From: Diacronema lutheri
Lineage: Eukaryota > Haptophyta > Pavlovophyceae > Pavlovales > Pavlovaceae
DNA length: 64,000 nucleotides
Direction of reading: 5' to 3'
NCBI GenBank assembly: GCA_019448385.1
Contig: JAGTXO010000011.1
Coordinates: forward strand, 772,001 to 836,000
Below the pieces are notes generated by a model that was not told where the DNA came from, did not search any database, and worked only from the letters and a program-made list of their open reading frames with translations. Within the stretch, counting starts at the first letter, position 1, and each line of letters starts with the position of its first letter. The translations under genes and the position numbers were made by a program. Of the stretch, positions 1 through 9,388 are shown piece by piece.

Positions 1-1588
1 CAGTCGGCGCGGCGGCGGGCGCTTGCTCGGCGCGCTCCTCACGCGGCGGGCTGCCCTCGGCGTCGTCGCGAGCGTCGCACATGCGCTCGCGACCGCACGC
101 CTGCCGGCAGCACGCGCACTCGCACTCGAGCCGCTGCGTGCCCTGCGGGTCGGTGAAGCCCCACCGCGACGCGCACTTGTTGCCGCCCCACAGGCTGCAG
201 CGGTGGCGCAGGCACATGCCGCACTCGGGCTGCTCGATCGGAGCGCGCGCAAGGACCGCCGCCGATAGGCAGAAGCTCGCGCTCGCCTCGACGCGCGCCT
301 CGCAGCGGCGCGACGTGTTGCGCGCGGCAAGGCAGGAGCACATCTCCTCGCACGGCAACGAGTGGCCCGCCCGACCGTCGTCGCAGCGATTGCAGTAGAT
401 GAGCGCCTGCGATTGCGCATCGTGCGGCACGCACTGCGCGTACTCGTGCGACGTGCGGCCCAGGTCGGACCAAAAGACACTTGCGCAATGGCGGCCATCG
501 CCGGTTCCGTTGGGCAGCAGCCGGCTTTGGATGATGGGAATCGAGTCCATAGTGAGCTGCGCGACCGGCACGTTGCGCAGCGCGAGCACCCCCTTCAGGT
601 GGTTCTCCGCGTTGCCAGGCCGCCTCGTCGTCGACGTCGAGACGCGCCACTCCGTCGCCCACAGCTGCTCGAAATTGAAATACCAATCGAGAAGCTGCGC
701 GCCAAAGTATGCGTAGCCGTGCGCAGCGTCCATGATCGCCCAGCGGTCGGCGTACCCGCCTTCGGACCGGCACTCGGGCACGATCACGCGCCCCTTCCAC
801 AGCGCCGACAGCTTCGGCGTGCCGAGCGCGATGTCCGAGACGACCCAGCCGTCGTCGCGCACCTTGACGAGCATGTCGTAGGGCGCGCCGTTCGCCTGCT
901 CGAGGCGGGTGAAGTGCTGGTAGCACAGCCAGTAGCCAGACCACATCTTGACCGCGCTGCGCGTCCACGCCGGCCCGCGCTCGAAGTAGGCGCTTTGCAT
1001 GTAGAGCGGTTGCAGCATCGGGTTGGCGTACTGCGGCGTGTTGTCAATCACGACCGTCCCATTGCCGACTGAGTCGCCGAGCGCCTCGTAGATGCCGTCG
1101 ACGGTCCAATTCTTCCGGCCACCCTTGTTGTTCGCCGCGTACGCAAAGTTCAGCGAGTGCACGGGTGCGAGCGCAAAGACAACGTCCATCACAAAATCAT
1201 CTCGGTTGGGCTTGAAGAGGTGCTCCACCTTGCGCTCGAGCTCCAGGCGCGCCATCTGCCCGCTGACGCACACGCCAAGCCGGCGCGGTCCGGCGCTGGA
1301 GTTGCGACCGGCAAAGGCCTGCCGGTTCGCCTCACGCAGCTCGTCGTTGAGCCGCATCTGCTCGCGCAGCTCGTCCGCCTGTCGCTTCCACTCAACGAAG
1401 TCTTCGGCCGTCGGCTTGAAGCGCGCGTGGCTCAGCCGACGTGCGCGCGCTGCCACGGGCACGGGCGCAGCATCGAGCAACGGCTTGGCATGCAGCGGAA
1501 CGGCAACCACGAACAACGCCGCGAAGGCGACCCACCCGCTTACCGCCGCCGCACGCCGGCGCGCGCGCGCCGGCTTGTCCCTTGCCAT
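1..1588 (-). CDS. Glycosyltransferase-like type II membrane protein, copy 1 (C-terminus off the window)
   Basis: A single open frame runs from the ATG at 1588 to the left edge (529 codons, no stop), so the 3' end is missing. The N-terminus is short and basic, then has a hydrophobic stretch (about residues 15-35), as in a signal anchor. The body carries the blocks LGVCVSGQMARLEL, NGTVVIDNTPQYANPM, DMLVKVRDDGW and DRWAIMDAAHGYAYF. A 'cisGq', then 'lvkvRdDg', then 'nDRwai' order is typical of Golgi glycosyltransferase-like families with an acidic metal-binding motif; that is inference, not a confirmed family match. The C-terminal third is cysteine-rich and ends in a block with CGMCLRHRCSLWGGNKC. 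It is clearly homologous to the three genes at 25293-31514 but much more diverged than they are from one another (for example KPTAEDFVEWKRQADEL here). The likely role is sugar transfer in the secretory pathway, substrate unknown. Confidence 0.7.
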   Translation of the reverse strand, partial: MARDKPARARRRAAAVSGWVAFAALFVVAVPLHAKPLLDAAPVPVAARARRLSHARFKPTAEDFVEWKRQADELREQMRLNDELREANRQAFAGRNSSAGPRRLGVCVSGQMARLELERKVEHLFKPNRDDFVMDVVFALAPVHSLNFAYAANNKGGRKNWTVDGIYEALGDSVGNGTVVIDNTPQYANPMLQPLYMQSAYFERGPAWTRSAVKMWSGYWLCYQHFTRLEQANGAPYDMLVKVRDDGWVVSDIALGTPKLSALWKGRVIVPECRSEGGYADRWAIMDAAHGYAYFGAQLLDWYFNFEQLWATEWRVSTSTTRRPGNAENHLKGVLALRNVPVAQLTMDSIPIIQSRLLPNGTGDGRHCASVFWSDLGRTSHEYAQCVPHDAQSQALIYCNRCDDGRAGHSLPCEEMCSCLAARNTSRRCEARVEASASFCLSAAVLARAPIEQPECGMCLRHRCSLWGGNKCASRWGFTDPQGTQRLECECACCRQACGRERMCDARDDAEGSPPREERAEQAPAAAPT

Positions 1589-1746
1589 CGTATGAATCTT
1601 GAGCGCTTCGCTGTTTAACAGCGCCACACAGTAGTGTGATCATCATGGATACCGGGATCGGCGCCCGGGCTTCCCGGGACGCTCGCGTTGTGAAGGCGAA
1701 AATACTGCTACTAATACAACTGCTACTATTACGACTTGTACACTAA

Positions 1747-1930
1747 CGACGCTTACAGGCGGGTCGGCGGAGGGGCGTGCACGGGGTCGAGGCGTGACGA
1801 ACGGAGCGAGCGAAAGGGCGCACGCAACGTCGGGCCAAAGTCAGGGCGTCGACCCTGTGCACGCCGGCAGCGGGGACGGCCGGGACGGCAAGGACGCGGC
1901 TGGACGCGGCATGGGCGGACACCCACACAC
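1747..1930 (-). repeat. Dispersed 184-bp repeat, inverted partner at 35176-35360
   Basis: Read on the minus strand, this stretch matches 35176-35360 read on the plus strand at roughly 95 percent identity by eye, with a handful of substitutions and no large gaps. Shared landmarks include cctgtaagcgtc, gcacagggtcgacgccctga and cgctcgctccgttcgtcacg. In both places the element lies just upstream of a gene in the same orientation: its near edge is 159 bp from the ATG at 1588 here and 86 bp from the ATG at 35446 there. It could be a promoter or leader module, a short non-autonomous mobile element, or the remains of a duplication. No terminal inverted repeats or target duplications were obvious. Confidence 0.75.
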
Positions 1931-1932
1931 GC

Positions 1933-2217
1933 CTAGCCACCCCTCACCGGCCCTTGTCGGTCGCCGCCGCCGTTGCCGCGCCGGAAGCAGACGCCGTCCA
2001 CACCGCCGCACGCGTCCACATCCGCCTGAACACCGTGAGCGGCGTGGCGGTGCGGCGGCGCCTGCCCGCGCGCCATCTGTGAACGCGCGAGCAGGAGCTG
2101 CGCGTGCCCACGCACGACGCACGCGGCGAGCTGGAGGCGCATGTGCCGCTCGAGCGCCGCACGGGCGACGGCGCGCGAGGGCGCGCCCATGCGCGCCATC
2201 CACGCGTCCGCGCCCAT
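1933..2217 (-). CDS. Possible short coding exon of unknown function
   Basis: A 94-residue frame starts at ATG 2217 (MGADAWMARMGAPSRA) and ends at 1933. Its third codon positions are strongly GC-rich, like the real genes here, and the open frame extends upstream as FSNAVCLADLLATFTH. I recognise no domain. It could be the last exon of an unresolved gene, a gene fragment next to the repeat at 1747-1930, or a chance frame in GC-rich DNA. Confidence 0.25.
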   Translation of the reverse strand: MGADAWMARMGAPSRAVARAALERHMRLQLAACVVRGHAQLLLARSQMARGQAPPHRHAAHGVQADVDACGGVDGVCFRRGNGGGDRQGPVRGG

Positions 2218-2419
2218 GTGCGTGAAGGTGGCGAGCAGGTCGGCGAGGCAAACAGCGTTCGAAAATCGAAAATGAGTAAATGACGTGGCTTGTACATGGA
2301 GGGAAGTGCACGCGTGGGGTTGCAGACGACAGACTGGAAAGGCGCGGTCCGCCCGGACCCGAGTGCACGTGGCCGAGCGCCGCAGCTGCACAGCGCGCGA
2401 CTCACGTGGCACGCGCTTC

Positions 2420-3664
2420 TCATGGCTCGCGCTTCGCCCTGGCTGCCGCTGCACCCTCGCGCTCCGCCTCGCCGGGCTCCGCGCGATTCTTCCGGCCGGC
2501 GAGCGCGTCAGCGCCGAGGTCGATGTCGCGCGCATTGCACGAGACAGTCGGCGCCACTTGCGCGCCGCCGAAACCGCTCACTGAGGAGGCCGCACTGGCT
2601 GAAACGAAGCCGTCTTCGTCAGCTGGTCGCGCGCGCTTCTCGTCCGCGTCGGGCTCGTCCGACGCCGGTGCGCATGGGTCCCTCAGCCGCTCGGCCGCGG
2701 CGTCAGGCGCGGCATTCAGCCGAGAAGTTTTCAAGTAGGCGTACGCGAACGCCGATCCCAGCGTGAGCGCCGAACCGAACACCTGCATGCGCGACCAGTT
2801 GCTCACCTCGCCGAGCACGAGGTGCGCCACGAGGATGAGCACCACCACCTTCGCGTTGCCCACCACCGCCGCGCCCACCGACGAGAAGAGGCGCAGCGTG
2901 TGATACACAATCATGTTATACAGCACCGCCACCGCCGAGCCGCCGAGCAGGATGTACGCGCACAGCGCAGGGCGCTCGGCGGTGAGGCGCACGGCGGCGT
3001 GCGCTTCGCCCAAAACGAGGGCAAACGGCACGAGCGCAACAAAGGCAACCGGCCCCGTGTAGAAAGTCATCTGCACCGAATCGAGCCGCAGCCCCTGCAG
3101 CATCTTCGACGCGAACGACATCTGCGCGGCGAGCATCACGAGCGAGAGCACAACGAGGCCAACGCCGAGCGGCGAGCCGCCCATCGAATGCCGGTCAAAG
3201 AGCGCGATGGCCACGCCGACGCTGACGAAGACAAGCGCGACCGCCTGGCGCGCGTCCGGAGCCTTCCCCTCGATGCACATGGCAAACGGCGCAATCACGA
3301 CGGGGAGCATCGCACGGACGACCTGGTTCATCGAGAGCTCGAGGTGGACCAGGCTGGCGTTGTTGAGTGCAATCTGCAGGCCGTGCAACACGCCGACGAC
3401 GGCCACGTCGCGCACGACGCGGCGCGACGACATGACGCTCGTGTGCCGCTGCCCGTAATGGCCAGTCGTGAAGAGCGGCAGCAGCATGACGGTCGACATG
3501 AGCATGTGGCACGCCGTCATCACGATGGGGAAATGAAACCCGGACGTATGCAACGCCCACCGGTTAAACAGGTTCAGCGTCGCGTTGAAGCTGAAGTAGA
3601 GGGCCACGAAGAGCACCTTCTCCGCGCTGCCCCCGCCGCCGTCGCGCACTCGGCACGACGACAT
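2420..3664 (-). CDS. Triose-phosphate/nucleotide-sugar translocator family (EamA/TPT) transporter
   Basis: A 414-residue intronless protein with about ten hydrophobic segments spread over residues 18-320, followed by a polar, acidic, probably cytosolic tail of about 90 residues. The first helix (FVALYFSFNATLNLFNRWAL) and the late segment ALYNMIVYHTLRL-like region (AVLYNMIVYHTLRLFSSVGA) match the TPT subgroup of the drug/metabolite transporter superfamily, which exchanges phosphorylated C3-C6 compounds or nucleotide sugars across plastid or Golgi membranes. Substrate cannot be read from the sequence. No clear plastid leader precedes the first helix, so an endomembrane location is slightly favoured. 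The start at 3664 is the only ATG before the first helix. Confidence 0.85.
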   Translation of the reverse strand: MSSCRVRDGGGGSAEKVLFVALYFSFNATLNLFNRWALHTSGFHFPIVMTACHMLMSTVMLLPLFTTGHYGQRHTSVMSSRRVVRDVAVVGVLHGLQIALNNASLVHLELSMNQVVRAMLPVVIAPFAMCIEGKAPDARQAVALVFVSVGVAIALFDRHSMGGSPLGVGLVVLSLVMLAAQMSFASKMLQGLRLDSVQMTFYTGPVAFVALVPFALVLGEAHAAVRLTAERPALCAYILLGGSAVAVLYNMIVYHTLRLFSSVGAAVVGNAKVVVLILVAHLVLGEVSNWSRMQVFGSALTLGSAFAYAYLKTSRLNAAPDAAAERLRDPCAPASDEPDADEKRARPADEDGFVSASAASSVSGFGGAQVAPTVSCNARDIDLGADALAGRKNRAEPGEAEREGAAAARAKREP

Positions 3665-3792
3665 TTTTGTCGGTGCGAGCAGTTGGTCACCACCGCCTTT
3701 TAAATATTAGACATATGCAGTCAGTCTGGAGTCCGGACTCTGGAGTGGCCGCTCGCATGTCACTCACGCGCAAGCCCGTCAGCCATCGGCCG

Positions 3793-4840
3793 TCACGGGG
3801 CGGCCAGCCTGGGCAGCAAGCCGCTGCTGAGCAGCTGCCGCCGCACGTCGTCGCTGATCGGCCTGGCGACGGGCAGCGGCGACGCCGGCGGCGCCGGCGC
3901 CGGCCTCGAGTCGCGGACGTGCTCGTTGTCGTCCAAAGCTGGGCCCGTTTCCTGCGCTGGGGCCTCGCGCTGGGCTGCACTCGCCGCGCCGGCCAGCGGC
4001 GGCGGTGGCGAACCGCTGACGCGCGCGCCCTCGGTGCGCGCGTCGCCGTTCAACGCGTCGTCGTCGTCGCTGCTGCGTGCCGCCGCCGGCGCGCCCGGCG
4101 AGGCGAAGCGCGGCCGCACCTGCGTCAGGCGCAGCCCCCAAAAGGGCACCATGCCAAAGGCGTTGCCATTGCCCTGATGCCACGGTCGGCAGGCGCGTTG
4201 TCCGGCAATGCAGGCCGGTCCGGCCGGGGCGCACGGTGAGGCGCGAGACCCTTGCGAGCACAATGCGCCGCACGCCACGCGCCGCGCGGCGCTCCACGCG
4301 CACCTTGCCGGCAACGTCCGTCGCCACGTACGTCAGGAAGAAGATGGCGTCGGGCTCGAAGAGGAACGCCACGTCCGCCTTGCACTGCGAGCAATGCGCG
4401 GCGCGGCGCGTATAGCCTTTGAACCACGCGAGGTCGAGGTCGGGGGTCTTGCCCGGCCAGCCGACGGCCTCGCTCAGCTGCAGGCTCTGGCCAAGCGCCT
4501 TCGGGTTGTCGATCCACCCATCCTTGGAGGGCAGCTGGGCGTCTTCCTTCACGGCCAGGACCAGGTCGACGCGCTCGCGCGTCGCGGCGTTTGGCCCGCC
4601 GTCCTCAACAACCTGATAGCACGTGTAATCGCGGTCGAACAGCTCGAGGTCGTAGGACCATCCGGCGCCGTCGCCCTGCTCGATGCGCTCCTCGAGCATG
4701 TGCGCCTTGAGCACGAGGGCCGTCTTGCACTCTGCGCAGACGAGCGCGGCCTCGCAGGCCGCGTCGGCGCACACGAGGGGTGCGGGCGCGGCCGCCTTGC
4801 TAGCATTGGCCCACGTGTCCTCCCACGTCGGATCCGTCAT
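3793..4840 (-). CDS. Cysteine-pair protein, possibly CULT-like (cereblon-type fold)
   Basis: Two exons, complement of 4235-4840 and 3793-4173, separated by a 61-bp intron (GTGCGC donor, CAG acceptor; phase 0), give about 328 residues. The ATG at 4840 (MTDPTWEDTW) was chosen because sequence upstream of it looks non-coding. Features are CAEC near residue 35, later DLAWFKGYTRRAAHCSQC, then a hydrophobic strand (AFLFEPDAIFFLTYVATD). A pair of CxxC motifs with a 'WFxGY....C..C....F.F' block resembles the zinc-binding, ligand-binding CULT domain of cereblon and related secreted proteins. This is a visual resemblance only: the usual His/Leu-Gly-Trp after the second pair is replaced by ADVAF. The C-terminal exon is proline/alanine-rich and acidic, probably disordered. 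Confidence 0.6.
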
Positions 4841-5657
4841 GGCGACGTGCGGTGCGCGCGCCCAATGGCGGTGGCCGCAGCACAGGCTGCGCCTGCCCTG
4901 CGCGACGGGCTGCTGTCGGCCGGCCGGCGCTCCCTCGAGGTGCAAGGCGACCGCTCGACGGAAAGTCCAGACTGAACATGATTGTATCTGAATTCTGACC
5001 ATGCGCAAGTCAGTGACGTGAAGCTCAGATGGTGGCGAACTGGCGGCACATCGGCGCAGAGCGCTCGTCGCGAGCGGGCGGCGGGCGTCCGCGCAGCGGT
5101 CGCGCTTGCCCCGTCGCCACCGCGTTGCCCGTCAGCTTGCACGCTCGCCAATGCTTACGAAGCGCGCCGCAGCACGCACGAGCGTCGAGCGGCCATCGCT
5201 CGTCGTGCAGCTGCCCACCGACGTGCTCGCGCACGGAGTATGCGTAGTGCGCGCGCGCACCGTGCCGATCGTTCGTGCCATGCTTGCTCAGCCGACGCGC
5301 GCGACGTTGTCGGCGGCGAGCTCCCCCGCGCGCTCGGCGCTGGACGTGCGAGCTGCGTAGCGTCGCTCGGCAATGCATGGCGTGTGCAAGGTTGCCGACT
5401 GCGCGCTCGCGGCGGGCCGTGGATGTGTGTGCGCGCTTGCTTAGCTGCGCGAGCACGGCTGCGCGCGAGGTAGGGTCGCCTGCTCGGCGGCCCTCGAGCC
5501 TCGCCCTCCTGCTGCGCTCCCGCGCGCGCCACGCGCGCCAAGCGCGCCGGTACCCGAATTGCCGCACCGCCGCGCCGCTGGACCGCCGCACCGCACCTCG
5601 CGGCCGCCGCGTCGCCGCGAAAGGGGCGCCCCGTGGGCACGTGTCAATGGCGCATGA
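4841..5657. other. Gap with no confident gene
   Basis: The first 170 bases are presumably the promoter and leader of the 4840 gene. A minus-strand frame ending at 5025 (about 5025-5250, containing HYAYSVREHVGGQLHDERW) has protein-like composition, and the plus strand there reads SLVVQLPTDVLAHG, but I could find neither convincing splice sites nor a domain on either strand. I leave the stretch unassigned. Confidence 0.4.
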
Positions 5658-6073
5658 TCATCGCCAGCAGAGCAAAATGAGCAGCGCCAGGCCGGCGACC
5701 GTGCCGACAGCGGCCGTGATCATTTTGTTGGCGCTCGCTCGGATGCTCATCGTGCGCAGCAGGCGTGAGCCGCGCGCGAGGCTATCGCTCGAGCCGTTCA
5801 GTCGCTGCTTTGATCGCTCAAGCGTCTCGCGTTGCGAGCGCAGGCCGTCAAGGATGCTCATGCCTGCGGCGCGCGCGGCAGGACGGCTATGAGCACACAG
5901 GCTGCTGCGAGAGCGTGCGCGTCGCACACGCTCGCCGGCGCAGGCAAGAGCGTACCGAGCTCCTCCGTATCCGCGCACGCCCGCTGCGCCTGCTTGAGCC
6001 GATCGCTCGAGGCGCCGCGCCGAGCCTCCTCTGGTCCAAGGAGCGCTTCTCGCTCGTCCGCGCTCGCGCCCAT
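5658..6073 (-). CDS. VTI1: VTI1-type Qb-SNARE (5' part unresolved)
   Basis: Two exons are clear: complement of 5956-6073 and 5658-5863, joined across a 92-bp intron (GTACGC donor, CGCAG acceptor). The join falls inside the SNARE helix and reads DTEELGMSILDGLRSQRETL, closely matching VTI1 proteins, with the zero-layer glutamine in SQRETL. A tail anchor follows (MITAAVGTVAGLALLILLC) and the protein ends four residues later. VTI1 acts in fusion of vesicles with trans-Golgi, endosome and vacuole membranes. From the ATG at 6073 the product is only 107 residues, about half the usual length; the N-terminal three-helix Habc part should lie on upstream exons in 6074-6527 but I could not identify it. 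Either those exons are too diverged for me to see or this copy is short. Confidence 0.75.
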
Positions 6074-6527
6074 GCTGTGACGCACGATGGCTGCCGACAC
6101 GGATCCGATCGGCCAAGATTTCGCGCGCTCGACGACGACGAGAGGCGCTTGACGCGCGCAGGTGGTGAGCCTGATCCCGACGCTGCCACCGGGATACGCA
6201 AACGACAGGTCGGGCGGCCGGCGAGCATCGACAGCAACGTGAGCGTCACACTCACAAGATTTCGCATGCCCGTGGGCGAAACGCTTCCCATGACGTGCAT
6301 GTCGGACCAGGGTTTGCGCATCAGCGCATGGGACAAGGACACATGCCTGCGAACCGCGCCGCGCCCCACGGCACGCTGCCGCCGCTCGCGAAGGCGCGCA
6401 TGCGCCAGCCAGCCGCAGCGGCTGGGGCTCTTTTCACGTGCTGCTCAAAAAACTCCCAGCGCAGGCCCCGCTCGCCGCTCGCCGTACCGGTCGTCGCTTT
6501 GCTCGCGTCGTGCGCGACTGCGCCGCG
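6074..6527. other. Gap that should hold the VTI1 5' exons
   Basis: This lies between the recognisable VTI1 SNARE exon and the stop of the GTPase gene at 6528. The minus frame continues open upstream of 6073 (APLVVVERAKSWPIGS), and several AG acceptors are available (for example the cag before 6084), but no stretch looks like a VTI1 N-terminal domain. Nothing else was recognised. Confidence 0.4.
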
Positions 6528-9300
6528 CTAGGTGGAGAGGCAATGCTCGCGGTAAAGCGTCTCGAGCTCCTCGCGCTTGCGCGGCAGCCGCTTGCCGTCG
6601 AAGCCGCTCTTCTTGAGGCGGGCGCTCATCACCGCGGCCTGCGCGCCGCGAGCGAATGCCGGGGAAGCGCACACCCACCGCAAAACACGCGCAAAGCGGC
6701 AGAGAGGAGGGAGCGCCACGCGAGGCAGGCCGCGCGCTGAGCCGCGGCGCGCGCGCGCCGGTCGCGCGCGCGCGAGCGCCTTCTCGCATGGCTTACCGAC
6801 GGGAGCGGGTCGTTCGCCTTGTCCTGGCCAAAGCGCGGCTGCTCGGCGGCCTCCTCCGCCTCGGCCGACAGGCCGGCGCGCGTGGGCGGCGAGTCGCACG
6901 GCTGCGACTGCTGCTCCGCGAGCCGCGGGCGTTTGCTGCCCGCGCCTGCCTGTGCAGCACTTGGCGACGGGACCGGCTGTGCCGCCGCTGCGAGCTGCGC
7001 GCGCAGCCGTGCGAGCTCCTGCGTATGGGGTGGGGTGGGGTGAGGGTGGGGTGGGATGGGGGGGGGGGGGGGGGGGGGGGGGGGGGGCGGGGAGGTGGCA
7101 GGCATGAGCAGCATGCGCTTGGGCGCGCGCGCAGCTCGCGCGTTGAGCCCGGGCGGCGCAGCTCCGCTGCAATGGCGCGAGGGCGCGCGCGCGCCTTTTC
7201 ACACGCGGCGCGCTCGCGCAGCGCGTCGGCCGCCTCCTCCTTCGTCGTCGCCGCGTCGGCGCGCGCACGCTCGAGCTCGCGCTCGAGCGCAGCGGCGGCG
7301 CGCTGCGCGTCCGCGAGCGCAGCGCCTGAGCGCGCGGCCGCCGCGCGCGCGCTCTCGCGCTCCGCGTCGACGATCTCGGCGGCGCGCGCGGCGCGCACGT
7401 CGGCGGCGCGCGCGTCGGCGCGCGCGCGCTCGAGCTGCTCGCCGATCTCGGCGGCGTCCTTCGCGCGGCGCGCCTCGGCTTCGGCCGACCGCCTCTCCGC
7501 GCCGTCCGCGCGTGCCTCCGCTTCGAATGCGCGCCGCTCCGCGCCGCCCGCGCGCGTCTCCGCGGCGACGCGCGCGGCATGCGCGTCGACCGAACGACGC
7601 TCTGCCTCTCGCGCGCCCGCCTCGGCTGCCGCGTCGGCGCGGCGCACGCGCTCGTCCGCACTGGCCACCGCGGCGTCATGCGCCGCGCGCGCGGCGGCGG
7701 CGCGCGCCTCCGCGTCCGACGCGCGCGCGCCGGCGGCCTTGGCATCCGCCGCGGCCGCGCGCGCGCTCGCTTCGTGCTCGGCGGCACGACGCGCGACTGC
7801 GCCAAGCGCGCGCCCCGCAGCGACGGGCAGGTCCTCGGCGGCGAACGCGCCGATGACCTCGATGCGCGCGGGCCCGCGCGCGGCGTCGAGCAGCTCGGAC
7901 GCCGCCTGGCGCGCGGCGTCCGCCCACGCGTCCGCCTCGGCGGCGCCCGCGCCGGGCGCGGCCGCGCTCGCGCACGCGCTCGCGAGGCGCTCGCGCGCGG
8001 CGGAGCGCGCGGCCGCGCAGAGCGCGGCCGAGCGCGCGTCGAGCAGCGCGACGTGCTGCTCGAGCGCCGCCGCCGCGGCGCGCTCGAGCCGCGCCTCGCC
8101 ATCCTTGACGATGGCCGAAGGCCCGCTCGCGGCGCGCGCGTAGAGCACGCGCGCGCCACGCAGCGCGGCGTCGTGCGCGGCGTCGAGCTGCGCGCGCTCG
8201 AGGCGCGCGCCCGCGCGCTCGACGGCAACGCAGAGCTCGCGCGCGTGCGCGTCGACCGCCGCCGCCGCCGCGCGCTCGCACTCCGCCGCCGCGACGCTCG
8301 CCCACGCCGCGTGGATGTGCGGCACGGCACCATCGTTGATTGAGCGGACGTAGGCGCGCAGGAGCTGCGCGTATGCGCCACCGCTCAGCGCGCAGCCCGC
8401 GACGGCCTTCGGGCGGATGGTCTCGAGGACGTGAGCGCGCAGCGCGCCGAGCGCGTCGCGGAACGCGTGCGAGAGCCGCGACAGGTCCGCCAGCGCCGAC
8501 AGCTCGCCCTCCTTGACGTCGCTGCCGACGGTCGGGTGCGGCAGCGCGAAAAGTCGTCGGCGCGGGAAGAGCCGCGTGATCGCGCCGCGCGTCTCGTTGC
8601 GCTCGATGGCCGCGGCGCTGCCACCCGGCGCCGGCCGGAGCGACTCGTCGAGGTATTCGCGCGCGCTCATCGCGCGCCCCTGATCGTCGACCATCTCGAG
8701 GAAAGCGTCGCGCAGCAGCCAGACAAAATCGGGCAGCTCGGCGGCGAGCGCGGCCTCCTCGGCCGCCTTGCCGTCCGCGCCGCCGGCGCCGGCGCCGGCG
8801 CCGGCACCGCCGGCGCGAACGCGCTCGGTCAGGTTGGCAACGAGCGAGAGCGAATCGATCGCCGCGTTGTTCACCACCTTGTCCCCGTTGTACACGAAGA
8901 GCGACGAGAGGAGGATCGCAAGCGAGAAGATCTTGGCGTCGTGCGTCCCGTCCTGGCACACCGACGAGAGGCCCTCCGTGTCGAGGAAGAGAACGGAGAG
9001 CGGCGGCTCGCCCGGTGTACGCACCACCTCGAGCGGCTCGCCCCACATCCAGATTCCCTTGGTGCACGCCTGCACGGTCGAGCCGACCGCAAAGCCGCGC
9101 GGCGCGCCCGTCAGCTGGTTGAGCAGGAACGACTTGCCCGACCGGTAGACGCCGGCGACGGTGCATACGGCAAGCTGGCCCTGGAGCGCGCACAGGCGCG
9201 CGACCGCCTCTTCGCACACCGTGAGCGTACCGTCCGGTTCCGCGCGGATCAGCTGCATCGGCGCGGCACGCGATGCTGCGGCCTTCGCGTGCTTGGCCAT
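6528..9300 (-). CDS. Guanylate-binding-protein (GBP/dynamin superfamily) GTPase with coiled-coil tail
   Basis: Three exons, complement of 7195-9300, 6797-7018 and 6528-6638, give about 812 residues. The GTPase domain has the P-loop GVYRSGKSF (residues 50-58), switch-II DTEGL (107-111), and the GBP-type guanine cap region; WLLRDAFL around residue 200 corresponds to the GBP 'RD' motif. After the GTPase comes a helical middle part, then a very long alanine/arginine/glutamate-rich coiled coil, and a C-terminal tail with a basic patch (GSKRPRLAEQ). GBP-like proteins hydrolyse GTP and remodel or tether membranes; plant and protist relatives work in trafficking and defence. Intron 1 (7019-7194) has a GC donor (AAG|GCGCGC) and carries a 30-base poly-C (coding strand) before its acceptor; intron 2 (6639-6796) has GTAAGC. 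A TTG three codons upstream is in frame, but the ATG at 9300 is the sensible start. Confidence 0.85.
7058..7087. repeat. 30-base poly-G run (poly-C in the transcript) inside a GBP intron
   Basis: The uninterrupted G run is followed by C-rich sequence on the transcribed strand reaching to the CAG acceptor at 7019-7021. It probably serves as the polypyrimidine tract of this intron. Its length may be unreliable because homopolymers sequence poorly. Confidence 0.85.
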
Positions 9301-9388
9301 CGCGTTCAAAAAGGCGACTGGCGCGCAAGTGCGACTTCATCAGTCATAGACTCATACCCCACCCCACCCCAACCCGACTGGCGGGAGG
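9301..9388. promoter_or_regulatory. 88-bp divergent intergenic region
   Basis: This is the whole space between the start codons of the GBP gene (minus, 9300) and the PARP-finger gene (plus, 9389). It must contain both leaders and core promoters. It includes a C-rich track (accccaccccacccc) near the plus-strand ATG. No TATA box is evident. Confidence 0.5.

Larger units (their letters stand above)
1589..2419. other. Intergenic region with a dispersed repeat and a weak coding signal
   Basis: This gap lies upstream of the minus-strand gene at 1588 and beyond the stop of the transporter at 2420. Its first 150 bases are comparatively AT-rich (runs such as tactactaatacaactgc) and probably hold the promoter and 5' leader of the 1588 gene. 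It contains the 184-bp repeat at 1747-1930 and a short minus frame at 1933-2217, each listed separately. Around 2250-2340 there is another AT-richer stretch. No RNA gene was recognised. Confidence 0.6.

Noticed and set aside
5100-5360. A plus-strand F-box-like reading (SLVVQLPTDVLAHG)
   Set aside because: Only a few residues match, no downstream repeats follow, and the opposite strand is equally protein-like.
7157-7194. A 38-bp GT-AG intron (gtgtgaaaag to ttgcag) in the GBP gene
   Set aside because: Too short to splice and it breaks the coiled-coil frame; the 176-bp GC-AG intron restores it.
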